A stretch of 61,679 bases of DNA from a bacterium (lineage in GTDB: Bacteria; Armatimonadota; UBA5829): assembly GCA_021373255.1 (NCBI GenBank), contig JAJFTD010000021.1, positions 1-61,679 of the forward strand, read 5' to 3'. Made by a program: the position numbers and the translations under genes. The notes under the pieces were generated by a model. That model worked only from the letters and a program-made list of their open reading frames with translations. It did not search any database and had not been told where the DNA came from. This document shows positions 44,513 to 53,491 of the stretch, in pieces (the first letter of the stretch is position 1; the number at the start of each line of letters is the position of its first letter).

Positions 44513-47062
44513 ATGGCCAACGAGTTTGACATCGGGACCATTTCCGGCCTTTCGGAACAGGAAGCTGCCGACAGGCTGAAACAGAATGGATATAATGAGC
44601 TCCCTACGGCCAAACGAAATAACATCTTTGCAATAGCATTCAGCGTTATTCGTGAACCTATATTCCTTCTACTGGTCGGTGGCGGGTTAGTGTATCTCTT
44701 GCTTGGTGATGTCCAAGAGGCGTTGATGCTGCTGGGGTTTGTTGTCGCTGTGATCAGCATCACCGTATATCAAGAACGCAAAACCGAACGGGCACTCGAA
44801 GCGCTGAGAGACCTGTCCAGCCCGAGAGCACTGGTCATTCGGGATGGAAAACAAAAGCGAATTGCAGGTCGAGATGTCGTGCGTGGAGATATACTGGTGG
44901 TCGCGGAAGGGGACCGAGTGGCTGCCGATGCGGTAACTCTCTCCGCAACCAATCTCTTCGCTGATGAGTCTCTATTAACCGGCGAATCAGTCCCGACACG
45001 CAAGGTCGGATGGGACGGTGTAACCGAGATGGGTGCTCCCGGTGGAGACGATCTACCTTTTATATACTCAGGAACGCTGATCGTCAGTGGGCAGGGAGTA
45101 GCCGAAGTGCGATCCACCGGCGCGCATACGGAAATCGGCCGTATCGGCACTGCGCTGCGCACGGTAACATCGGAAGATACGCTGCTGCAACGAGAGACAA
45201 GACGCCTTGTCCGCAACCTCGCGCTGGTAGGTATACTCCTCTCCCTATTCCTGGTAATTGCTTACGGAGTCACCAGAGGCCACTGGATTAGAGCAATACT
45301 AAGCGGAATTACCCTGGCTATGGCCATCTTGCCGGAAGAATTTCCCGTTGTGCTCACTGTCTTCCTTGCCCTTGGCGCGTGGCGCATCTCGCGGAAGCAA
45401 GTGCTTACCCGGCGCATGCCCGCAGTCGAGACACTAGGAGCCGCAACTGTGCTATGCGTAGACAAGACCGGCACGTTAACACTTAATAAGATGTCGGTCA
45501 GGAAGCTGTTTGCTGATGAAGAATTCTACGACATCAACCCACAAGGTCAGGATAGCCTGCCGGAAACATTTCACTTGCTAGTAGAGTTCAGCATTCTAGC
45601 AAGCCAGAGGGACCCATTCGATCCAATGGAGCGGGCGATTAAAGAGCTTGGTGAGCTTTGCCTGGCTGCAACCGAGCACATTCACGGAGATTGGACTCTG
45701 ATCCGCCAATACCCACTGTCCCCTGAACTTCTGGCAATGTCGCATGTATGGCAATCGCCTGGCGGATTCGACTACGTGATTGCCAGTAAAGGTGCGCCCG
45801 AGGCGATTTTTAACCTCTGCCACCTGGATGAGAATGAGTGTGCAAGGTTGATGGGCCGTGTCACTTCCATGGCAGACGAAGGCCTGCGGGTGCTGGGCAT
45901 CGCGAGATCATCTTTCAGGCACCCTCCGCTTCCAGGCGAGCAGCACGATTTTGATTTTGAGTTCCTTGGGCTCATCGGCCTGGCTGATCCTATACGCCCT
46001 TCGGTGCCTGAAGCAGTAAAAGAGTGCTATAACGCAGGGGTTCGGGTCGTTATGATTACAGGTGACTACCCCGGCACAGCCCGCAGTATCGCCAAGCAAA
46101 TCGGACTGCAGCCATCAGATGAGTGCATTACCGGACAAGAACTCAATAATATGAGCGAAGCTGAACTCCAACAACGCATCAGAAACACAACCATCTTTGC
46201 CCGAGTCGTGCCTGAACAGAAGTTACGACTTGTACAGGCTCTGAAGGCGAATGGGGAGATAGTTGCTATGACTGGTGACGGTGTTAACGATGCCCCAGCT
46301 CTTAAAGCAGCGCATATCGGCATCGCGATGGGCGGACGGGGAACCGATGTAGCTCGAGAATCGGCGGCACTGGTCCTACTCGATGATGACTTTTCATCCA
46401 TCGTCGCAGCAATCAAACTGGGCAGGCGAATATTCGACAACTTAAAGAAAGCGACTGCATATATATTCTCGATCCACGTGCCGATTGTGGGCATGTCGCT
46501 GCTTCCCATCTTCCTAGGGTGGCCGCTGGTCCTGATGCCGGTCCACATTGCATTCTTAGAATTAATCATCGATCCAGCGTGTTCAATTGTTTTTGAAGCA
46601 GAGCCGGAAGAGCCTGATGTTATGCGGCGTCCTCCACGCGACCCGCGAGAACCTTTATACGGAAAACGGATAGTCGGACTGAGCCTGTTGCAAGGCGCGA
46701 GCGTGCTACTAATAGTTGCTATGGTCTACAACACCACATGTTGTGTGGTAGGAAAAGGAATGATGGAAGCTCGAGCCCTGGCATTCACCAGTTTGATCAT
46801 CGCCAATCTTGCACTGATACTTGCTAACCGCTCATGGTCTCGAATCAGCATAGACATGCTTCGCTCTCCAAACCGTGCATTCTGGTGGGTGCTGGGAGGA
46901 GCGATCATTTTCCTGGCAATGGTTCTATATATACCGGCTCTGCGCGCGCTGTTCAGTTTCTCGACACTACATGTTGGTGATATTTTAATCTGCATTGGGG
47001 CCGGATTGGTCAGTATAGTCTGGTTTGATATTCTCAAGAAATTATGGCTCGGACGCAGATAA
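44513..47062 (+). CDS. P-type cation-transporting ATPase
   Basis: An 849-residue inner-membrane pump. Motifs in order are the N-terminal cation-ATPase domain (LSEQEAADRLKQNGYNEL), LLTGESVP, the phosphorylation site D317 in CVDKTGTLT, MITGDYPGTA and MTGDGVNDAP, with eight or more membrane helices. The ion-binding segment in helix 4 reads PEEFP where Ca2+ pumps have PEGLP. The helix-6 motif is also not the calcium type, so the ion is uncertain. The length fits P2-type pumps. No metal-binding N-terminal domain is seen. Confidence 0.9.
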   Translation: MANEFDIGTISGLSEQEAADRLKQNGYNELPTAKRNNIFAIAFSVIREPIFLLLVGGGLVYLLLGDVQEALMLLGFVVAVISITVYQERKTERALEALRDLSSPRALVIRDGKQKRIAGRDVVRGDILVVAEGDRVAADAVTLSATNLFADESLLTGESVPTRKVGWDGVTEMGAPGGDDLPFIYSGTLIVSGQGVAEVRSTGAHTEIGRIGTALRTVTSEDTLLQRETRRLVRNLALVGILLSLFLVIAYGVTRGHWIRAILSGITLAMAILPEEFPVVLTVFLALGAWRISRKQVLTRRMPAVETLGAATVLCVDKTGTLTLNKMSVRKLFADEEFYDINPQGQDSLPETFHLLVEFSILASQRDPFDPMERAIKELGELCLAATEHIHGDWTLIRQYPLSPELLAMSHVWQSPGGFDYVIASKGAPEAIFNLCHLDENECARLMGRVTSMADEGLRVLGIARSSFRHPPLPGEQHDFDFEFLGLIGLADPIRPSVPEAVKECYNAGVRVVMITGDYPGTARSIAKQIGLQPSDECITGQELNNMSEAELQQRIRNTTIFARVVPEQKLRLVQALKANGEIVAMTGDGVNDAPALKAAHIGIAMGGRGTDVARESAALVLLDDDFSSIVAAIKLGRRIFDNLKKATAYIFSIHVPIVGMSLLPIFLGWPLVLMPVHIAFLELIIDPACSIVFEAEPEEPDVMRRPPRDPREPLYGKRIVGLSLLQGASVLLIVAMVYNTTCCVVGKGMMEARALAFTSLIIANLALILANRSWSRISIDMLRSPNRAFWWVLGGAIIFLAMVLYIPALRALFSFSTLHVGDILICIGAGLVSIVWFDILKKLWLGRR

Positions 47063-47125
47063 AATAACCATCCCTGCTATTATTGCTCTGATTTACATCG
47101 TCTACATACCCCCACGCATTTTTTA

Positions 47126-47155
47126 TTGACACGCTCAGATCGTGTCTGCTATACT
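47126..47155 (+). promoter_or_regulatory. tRNA-Glu promoter
   Basis: Perfect TTGACA (47126-47131), an 18-base spacer and TATACT (47150-47155). The tRNA starts 12 bases after the -10 box. Confidence 0.85.
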
Positions 47156-48919
47156 ATACTTGCTGTGGCCCCGTCGTCTAGCGGTCCAGGACATCGCCCT
47201 CTCACGGCGGAGATCGAGGGTTCGAATCCCTTCGGGGCTACCAACCGACTGACCAAATTGAGAGTCCATTCCCAATTGCGGGAGTGGACTTTTGATTTTT
47301 ACGAGGATCTCTTTCTTGTCTGGGTGCACAGTTATACCTCTAAGGAACTGCTGAAGAACCATTTTCTTCTGCATGTTGTCCGTGCATTCCAGTCTTTCTC
47401 TTAATTCGCGTGCCTGCTTATGAAGATCCTCAGCAAGAATTCTCTTGGGGATTTGCACGCTACCTAGTTCCTCCAGACGCTGCTTCTTAGCGGATAGTTC
47501 TGATACGGACTTGGAGACTTCATTCGCCGGTAGCCCTTCAGCGACAGCTGTCATCAGCCGCTCGATCTTCACGTTTATTGTCTCTATCGCCTTTATGCGC
47601 TGTCTTTCAGTTTCCTGATATCGTCCACGTTGCTCATTAACCCAGTTGTTGTAGTGCTTTACCGACTCGCCCAGCTTAGCGCCGTCCTCCGGCAGCACAT
47701 CCTCAAGCACACCGAAGATTGCCGCTTCCAAATCATCTTTTCGAACGTGCCAGCACGTAGAACAGCCCTCTCCGCGGCGATAAAGATAGCTGCCGCAGAG
47801 GTAGTAGTCTATGCCTCGTTTAGTTCTCCCTGCCAGCGGTGAGCCACAGCTACTGCAAACCATGATCCCGCCAGAGAGCAAGTAGCGTCCAGGAGTACTT
47901 CCTTTGTTCACGACGACCTGCGTTCGATTCTTGCCAAGAGCATAGATTGCATCCGCCTCTTCCACCGAAATGATAGCCGGATGAGCATTCTCAACAACCT
48001 TCCACTCGTCGAGATCCCTCTGACGCTTGCCACCATTCTGGAAGCTGCGACGATTGTAGAAACCATAGCCTGCGTACTGGAGCAGTTTGTCCTTTTGAAG
48101 AAGATAATAGACGCTGCTCGCTGACCATGGGCCACCACGTCGTGGTGATGGTATTCCGGCTGCTGTGAGTGCACCGGCTATGGCATCAATGCCCATGCCT
48201 TGCCCAAGGCGCCAATCAATAAGCATTGTTCGTGCCCACTCCCAGATCGCGTGGCCGTTGATGATCTCTTCATCCAAGAGCCATATACAATGGCTAATTC
48301 TCTGATATTTTCGGTCTACGTCGGCATAGATTCGTTCATTGCGGTAACCAAACTGCGCCATGCCGCCATTCTTATAAGCATAGCCAGTATTCTGATCTCT
48401 ACATGTGCAGTTCTCCAGTAGGCTCTTATGAATCAGTTGCGATAGCTCCATACTGCGAACCTGATTCATTGCCTCGCCGATGCTGTCGAAGATAACGCCC
48501 TCTCGTGTGTCGGGGTCATAAGGTTCAGTGACCGAAAGTACCTTTACTCCACACTTTGCTAATTCGCCCTTGGAAGCCGCCGCAGTATATTTGTTACGGG
48601 AGAACCTATCAGACTTCCAGACAAGCACGAGTGATATGGAAGCATCGCGTTTTGCCCTTGCAAGCATATTCTTGAAGCCGATCCTCTTGTGTTCGTCTTT
48701 GTATGCGGAGACGCCAAGATCCTCAAACCACTCAACGATCTCAATGCCTTTGTGCTCCGCGAACCTGGCAATCTCGCGCCGCTGCACAGCTATGCTCGCC
48801 CCCCGCTCTGCACTATCTTCATGGCTGACTCTCACATAAGCCACAGCATATTGAGTGCGAGATTCGAGAGCGCGTTTGTTCTTCGGCATATTTGTGAGAT
48901 CATCAAGTATTTGGCTCAA
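47135..48919 (-). CDS. Large serine recombinase (integrase) whose 3' end runs antisense through tRNA-Glu
   Basis: A 594-residue site-specific recombinase. The resolvase domain has the catalytic serine S32 in YVRVSHEDS and SDRFSRN. A recombinase DNA-binding domain (SPRRGGPWSASSVYYLL), a zinc ribbon (CSSCGSPLAG...YYLCGS...GCSTC) and a coiled coil follow. The start is TTG at 48919, with GAGGAGG six bases upstream. Residues about 559-584 (GSPEGIRTLDLRRERAMSW...) are encoded by the complement of the tRNA-Glu gene. The stop lies in the tRNA promoter, so the integrated state determines this end of the protein. It is the likely integrase of the island. Confidence 0.92.
   Translation of the reverse strand: MSQILDDLTNMPKNKRALESRTQYAVAYVRVSHEDSAERGASIAVQRREIARFAEHKGIEIVEWFEDLGVSAYKDEHKRIGFKNMLARAKRDASISLVLVWKSDRFSRNKYTAAASKGELAKCGVKVLSVTEPYDPDTREGVIFDSIGEAMNQVRSMELSQLIHKSLLENCTCRDQNTGYAYKNGGMAQFGYRNERIYADVDRKYQRISHCIWLLDEEIINGHAIWEWARTMLIDWRLGQGMGIDAIAGALTAAGIPSPRRGGPWSASSVYYLLQKDKLLQYAGYGFYNRRSFQNGGKRQRDLDEWKVVENAHPAIISVEEADAIYALGKNRTQVVVNKGSTPGRYLLSGGIMVCSSCGSPLAGRTKRGIDYYLCGSYLYRRGEGCSTCWHVRKDDLEAAIFGVLEDVLPEDGAKLGESVKHYNNWVNEQRGRYQETERQRIKAIETINVKIERLMTAVAEGLPANEVSKSVSELSAKKQRLEELGSVQIPKRILAEDLHKQARELRERLECTDNMQKKMVLQQFLRGITVHPDKKEILVKIKSPLPQLGMDSQFGQSVGSPEGIRTLDLRRERAMSWTARRRGHSKYSIADTI
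47167..47243 (+). tRNA. tRNA-Glu (anticodon CTC)
   Basis: A full cloverleaf with acceptor GGCCCCG/CGGGGCT (G1-U72), an anticodon loop CTCTCAC giving CTC, the T loop TTCGAAT, and an encoded CCA at 47241-47243. It is the likely attachment site of the island: its 3' part is the last host sequence before the recombinase gene. Confidence 0.96.
47263..47300 (+). terminator. Intrinsic terminator for tRNA-Glu inside the recombinase gene
   Basis: AGTCCATTCCC (47263-47273) pairs with GGGAGTGGACT (47280-47290, one G-T pair) around a 6-base loop, then TTTTGATTTTT. It ends transcription 20-55 bases after the tRNA and lies antisense within the recombinase coding sequence. Confidence 0.75.
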
Positions 48920-49014
48920 GCTTTGCCTCCTCTAATTCCTTTATGCGTCCGCCCCCTTCAGTCTATCATGAAAGCAGTTCGTGTGTATCCTGGTACATGA
49001 GAGCAGCAGTTTAA

Positions 49015-49272
49015 TCAGTCTGTGTCTCCAAGAGCTGCCATTCTTCGCTGAAGCTTTTCAATCTCGTGCTGAATCCTCAACCGTTCCTCAGCCACTTCAT
49101 CAAGTTCATTCTTATCATCTTTATTGAGCGACGATGCGATCTCAGCAACTTCGGCGTGCAAAGACTCAAGATTCGGATTGGTTATTGCAGAAAGAAGCAG
49201 ATCCATAAGATTGCTCCAATCAAGGCATTCTTCTTTTTCGACTATCAAGTTGAGATTGCAGCGACTAGGCAA
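49015..49272 (-). CDS. Small coiled-coil protein upstream of the recombinase
   Basis: An 85-residue acidic protein, largely helical with a C-terminal coiled coil (EVAEERLRIQHEIEKLQRRMAAL). I do not recognise it. The start is TTG at 49272, with AGAGGGG seven bases upstream. It precedes the recombinase by 95 bp on the same strand, so it may be an accessory or control factor, but that is inferred from position only. Confidence 0.55.
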   Translation of the reverse strand: MPSRCNLNLIVEKEECLDWSNLMDLLLSAITNPNLESLHAEVAEIASSLNKDDKNELDEVAEERLRIQHEIEKLQRRMAALGDTD

Positions 49273-49354
49273 TGTCCGCCCCTCTCTGCGCGGACATGAT
49301 GCGATGATGGCATTTAGCTTTATGCTTTACATGCTGCATAGGAAGACTACTCAT
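49265..49354 (-). CDS. Predicted 29-residue leader peptide
   Basis: ATG at 49354 has GAGGAG eight bases upstream and reads MSSLPMQHVKHKAK..., a basic, His-rich peptide. Its stop overlaps the TTG start of the 85-residue gene by 8 bases, so it could couple translation. It is too short to be assigned, and only the ribosome binding site and overlap support it. Confidence 0.4.
   Translation of the reverse strand: MSSLPMQHVKHKAKCHHRIMSAQRGADIA
49273..49296 (-). promoter_or_regulatory. Hairpin enclosing the ribosome binding site of the 85-residue gene
   Basis: TGTCCGC and GCGGACA (7-bp stem) flank a 10-base loop that contains the AGAGGG ribosome binding site. The stem abuts the TTG start, so folding could block initiation unless the leader is translated. 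Confidence 0.4.
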
Positions 49355-49648
49355 TGCTTTTTCTCCTCGCGTGAAAGAATCAGCGCTGATAGTTCACAAA
49401 TTTGGTGCTAATAGGAACTTCAAATGCGCTCAAAATCTTAAGCGCGATTTTTTGCGTCGCATGAGCGATTAGGCTGGTCGCGAGGAAAAATGCCGCTAGC
49501 TGCCCAACTGCAGTATAGAAGAATGCGAGAAGTGAAAAAGGCATTTCATTGTCACAGCCACAGATGTTTCAAGCTGTTTGTAATGAGACCGACTACGCAG
49601 CTATCTACTGTATGAGTAGATCGTCACAATTACCAGAGGTGTATATAG
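49355..49648. other. Gene-free interval upstream of the recombinase operon
   Basis: Apart from the ribosome binding site of the leader ORF at 49363-49368, the only feature I see is the perfect palindrome ATCAGCGCTGAT at 49379-49390. It is shared with 57466-57477, upstream of the second recombinase gene. No clear promoter hexamers were found. Confidence 0.5.
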
Positions 49649-50005
49649 AACTTTGCAGAGGTTGTTTCTATAGTTCTCACCAAGCCAGGTCATACTGGTG
49701 CCACGTATGAATTATGCGGGCCTGAGAATCTGTCTCTGGCCGATATGCTGGCCGCTTTCAAGCAGCTTTTTGGGCGTGAAGTCAAAGTTCAAAAAATCCC
49801 AGATGAGCTCCGTGCAGCGCAACTAAGGAAGCACGGGCCAAGAGATTATCAAGTCGAGACACTATCAACGATGTTCCATCACTACAATGAATATTAGTTT
49901 AATGGTAACCTAAATGTCTTGACGTGGATACTGGGCAGAAGACCAGAGGATTTTGCATCTTTTATTCATAGGACGATGCAAGAAAAAGGGCAATCTCAGC
50001 ATTAG
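49649..50005 (+). pseudogene. Decayed NmrA-type NAD(P)-binding oxidoreductase fragment
   Basis: Conceptual translation gives FAEVVSIVLTKPGHTGATYELCG, then ENLSLADMLAAFKQLFG, MFHHYNEY, a stop (TAG at 49895), then in the same frame NVLTWILGRRPEDFASFIHRTMQ. This matches the C-terminal third of NmrA/SDR-like oxidoreductases. The N-terminal two thirds are absent and an in-frame stop interrupts the rest. It shows the region has gained and lost cargo. Confidence 0.8.
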
Positions 50006-50152
50006 AAAGAAGCTCAGGAGACTGCGGTCTCTGAGATGCGTGGTGGTAGGGTGTAGCCGATAGACGCTTGGTAGATCACAATGCTAGGACTGTACTCATA
50101 CTTATGCTCGTACTTATTTGATGGCAGTAGCTGCTATCAACAAAGTCAACTC

Positions 50153-53100
50153 CTAAATAAACAGCCGGTAGTCGTAAGACACAGACCCAAAGCGTTCCAG
50201 AAGAGTACCAATGCGAGCAATGGCATTGGATGACTTGATTGTCGCTGGCATCTTCGTATAAAGATCAAACGAGTTCCAATCCATCTTGGACAATCCGAGT
50301 ATCTCAGTAGCTAATGTGCCGAAATCAGAGGCTCCGTAATGCCGGGTCACGACAAGCGGAGCCGGAATCCGGCTCTTGCCTTGATAATAGCTTGGTTTCC
50401 TTGGATTGACTTCAGGCCTTGCTGTTCCGTGAACCCAGAGTAATGCCTTGTGATCGTCTAAGACTAGCGCCGCTCCTCTTCTGATTGGAAACGCATCACC
50501 GAAAAGCTTCCCGGATTCGATATGGCATGCTGTGTACCTAAGAGCGGGGTCACGGGTTATTTCCAGCATGTCCACAGTCCTGACACCAGACAAGCCGTCA
50601 AGTAGTCCCTCCTGTTCGTCCTTGGTGAACGGAGTTCGCTTGTGCATAACGACTCGATCCGGCAAACGCTGCATAGATTCGTAGCATAACTGACGGATAC
50701 TCTCTCCTACACGACGGGAATCATCGCGCGACATAAAGGGGTTGTCGCCACGAATGATTGGGTTTTCGATCTTACTGAGATTGTACCGTAGGCCAAGTCC
50801 CCCTGTGTTGTAGATGTGGCTGCACCCAAGAACGATGTGATTGCCAGTCTTACTTGCCTGGTCAATACTAAAACCTAGCCCTGCAAATGCTGTTTCGGGA
50901 CCCAATGATTCCAAAACCCAGGGAGTGCGCATCGATTTAACATAGAAAGACAGCGCAAGCCACCAAATGATCTCGCATTGATACTGCTTGGACAGGGTAG
51001 CTTCTTTTAAGAACTGAGTCGTGATGCCCTCTTGGACGCAGGCAGCTTTGATGTGGTCATGCAAATCCTGAGTTACACCATCGACATTGCAGCGTTCTAG
51101 CTGAAACCACCGCCTGGGGATATAGACAAGTACAACACTTGGATGGCTTGACGCACGAAGCGCCCTGATACAGGAAATGAGATTGCGAGCAAGCTCGACA
51201 GCACTTTCCGAAACGTCGTTGCTCTTACTGGGCTCTGGAGACGCGATCCAGCCATTGTCGTTTGGCTGCGCAACTTCGAGCGGAAGTCCAAACGCAGCAT
51301 CAAAACCAGGATAGTCCAGCAGGTATTCCTCCTTGCTGTCTGGTTGCTTCTTCATGTAGAGGCTGTTAAGGAATCTCGACAACTTTGCTGAATCGGCAGC
51401 AGGACAAACCACCCCTACCCGAATACTGGTCGAAAAGCCCTTTTTTGTCAGTGCGTAGTCGTAAGGCTGGTTTTGCACAATGCCTCTCATAGGATGCTTA
51501 TCACCCACATAACCGTTTCCTCCAGTATTGGAGAATATCAGCTTTGGTTCATCGAAGCATTGTCCATTAAGAGATATGAGCTTCTTCATCGGCTGAGGTA
51601 CGGCTAGAGAGCGTCTGCCATTGGGAACGCAAAGGCCAGCCAATGCCGAAACCGATGAGATAGTAAATCTAAATGTGGAACCGCAATTCGGAGGAGCTTC
51701 AAACATTACAGTTTGATTCTTTCTCTCCTCTTTAGGCATTATGCGATTGCGCCACTGATTTACCGCCTCATAGAACTGTTGGTTGTACTGATATGTGAGG
51801 ATGCTTCGCTTCAATTCTTGATCTATGTCATCCGGCAATTCGTTGCCGTCTTCAGTCGTGCCTCTGATGGTTGGCAATATAGTCAAATACTGCTTGTCCT
51901 TGTGCCGCCGCAGATGAAGCGAAGCTGCAGTGCAGACTTTACATCTGATGCCGTTGACAACCTTGGTATACGACGATTCATCGGTCCACAGTAGGCTTTT
52001 CCCATCAATTTGAAAACCACGCTTTGCTGCAATCGCTCTTGTAAGAGCCTGCGTCATCAATGAAACCACAGCACTCTTTTCATTAGCAAGCTCCTCAACA
52101 CCAATGGGACTTCGCGTAATGTCGCCGACAATCTGTTTACCAAAGGCAGCCTTCACATCGTCTACCGTGCCTATTGCCAATGTATTTCCTTTCAATGGAA
52201 CTGCAATAACATTTGTTCCTTCAGTTCTTCGGCGCAACGCTCTCCAAGCACCCGGCTGGCAAGACTCAAGCGTTCTAAACTGCAGCACCTCCGAAGGACA
52301 TTCTACAGGGAATGCGTTGCTTAGCATCAGATCAGTAACTGCCGAGTTGGATATGCTGAACGGCAAGGTCTTGACAGGCTGAACAGTTTCTGCACTAATG
52401 ATCTTACGAGCAGTGTCAAGATTGTCGTCCGCAAGGCAGTGTAAGGCGATCCGCACGAGAAGATCATCGAACCCAGATGTACAAGAGTAAAACGCATCCC
52501 TGTTGTGCGCTTTGGCTGTTGCGAGCAATGCGCGAACCGAATCAGACGGTTCAGATTCCCCATAGCCACACCAGTATAGCCTGCCGGTTCCAGGCTGCGA
52601 GTAAGCTTCAGCAAGCGATTCCATCACAGAAGCATCATTACCGCTGTAACCTGCCACAATCAAATTAGCATCCTGTAGGTTTTGAGTCAGCTTCTTCCTT
52701 AGTTCCTCATCCTGCTGCTTTATCTCTTTATCAGTATTCTTTAGAAGATCATAGCGGTAGTCACCGTGAATCGCCACGCAAAGCAATTCTCCTTGAACCG
52801 GCTGCCTATATGCCCTATCAGTACAATCAAGCCCGACCTCAATAACAGTAAGCCCAGAGGAAGCTCCGGTTCTTCCGACAAGCCCATCAAAGTTAGTCGT
52901 CCAGACTTCAGTGACCAACCCGGCACTTGCCAAGAGGCACAGGAGCTTATAGCCTATGCGAGGTTGGGCTTCCTTAGCCAATTGAGAGAAATATCGCCTT
53001 CGATCTTGCGGAATTGGAAAGCAGTATTCCGCATAGAAGCCATATTCCCCGGATGATCCAAGTTCCGGGAACTTGCATTCCTTGTCTAGCCACCGCTGTA

Positions 53101-53335
53101 TCCTATCGCGGACGCTCTCCAGACTAAGCTCGCTGAACTGATCTTCAAGCCCAGGGTTATTCGTCAGAAATACTCTTCGTTTCCACTCCCAGATACACAT
53201 TTGCGCAGAGCGAACACCGGAACTGATCGACGATCCAGCACCTAAGAAGAAGACAAACGGCGTACCGCGATTGACACCTATCGAACGCACAAGGGCATCT
53301 AGAGGTAATGCTGACTCACAGTTGTCTTCTTGCAT
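50153..53335 (-). CDS. Single-chain SIR2-APAZ-Argonaute defence protein
   Basis: 1060 residues. The N-terminal SIR2 domain has GAGSS (32-36), TTNFDG (N148, D150), H190 in IHGDY and GYSGND (229-234). A middle region (about 320-600) has the size and place of an APAZ domain, and the C-terminal half is MID-PIWI-like (VVLVYIPRRW, ending DWNSFDLYTKMP...IARIGTLLERF). PIWI nuclease positions look lost: GLGFS at about 819-823 and MHKRTPF at about 897-903 lack the aspartates. By analogy with SPARSA-type short Argonautes, guide-directed recognition would trigger NAD+ depletion and growth arrest. Usually these are two proteins; here they are one. ATG 53335 has AGGT upstream. Confidence 0.88.
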   Translation of the reverse strand: MQEDNCESALPLDALVRSIGVNRGTPFVFFLGAGSSISSGVRSAQMCIWEWKRRVFLTNNPGLEDQFSELSLESVRDRIQRWLDKECKFPELGSSGEYGFYAEYCFPIPQDRRRYFSQLAKEAQPRIGYKLLCLLASAGLVTEVWTTNFDGLVGRTGASSGLTVIEVGLDCTDRAYRQPVQGELLCVAIHGDYRYDLLKNTDKEIKQQDEELRKKLTQNLQDANLIVAGYSGNDASVMESLAEAYSQPGTGRLYWCGYGESEPSDSVRALLATAKAHNRDAFYSCTSGFDDLLVRIALHCLADDNLDTARKIISAETVQPVKTLPFSISNSAVTDLMLSNAFPVECPSEVLQFRTLESCQPGAWRALRRRTEGTNVIAVPLKGNTLAIGTVDDVKAAFGKQIVGDITRSPIGVEELANEKSAVVSLMTQALTRAIAAKRGFQIDGKSLLWTDESSYTKVVNGIRCKVCTAASLHLRRHKDKQYLTILPTIRGTTEDGNELPDDIDQELKRSILTYQYNQQFYEAVNQWRNRIMPKEERKNQTVMFEAPPNCGSTFRFTISSVSALAGLCVPNGRRSLAVPQPMKKLISLNGQCFDEPKLIFSNTGGNGYVGDKHPMRGIVQNQPYDYALTKKGFSTSIRVGVVCPAADSAKLSRFLNSLYMKKQPDSKEEYLLDYPGFDAAFGLPLEVAQPNDNGWIASPEPSKSNDVSESAVELARNLISCIRALRASSHPSVVLVYIPRRWFQLERCNVDGVTQDLHDHIKAACVQEGITTQFLKEATLSKQYQCEIIWWLALSFYVKSMRTPWVLESLGPETAFAGLGFSIDQASKTGNHIVLGCSHIYNTGGLGLRYNLSKIENPIIRGDNPFMSRDDSRRVGESIRQLCYESMQRLPDRVVMHKRTPFTKDEQEGLLDGLSGVRTVDMLEITRDPALRYTACHIESGKLFGDAFPIRRGAALVLDDHKALLWVHGTARPEVNPRKPSYYQGKSRIPAPLVVTRHYGASDFGTLATEILGLSKMDWNSFDLYTKMPATIKSSNAIARIGTLLERFGSVSYDYRLFI

Positions 53336-53491
53336 CTGTACCTAGCCTCACATTCAATATGAAACACACCACAACAAAGAACGGCAGCATGGCGCTTAGT
53401 CTTATTGTTCAAGACACGTTAACAATTCTCCTGCTTGGAAAACCTTACCTCAAAGCAGTATATGATAGGTGAACGATCAAGTGCCGACACA

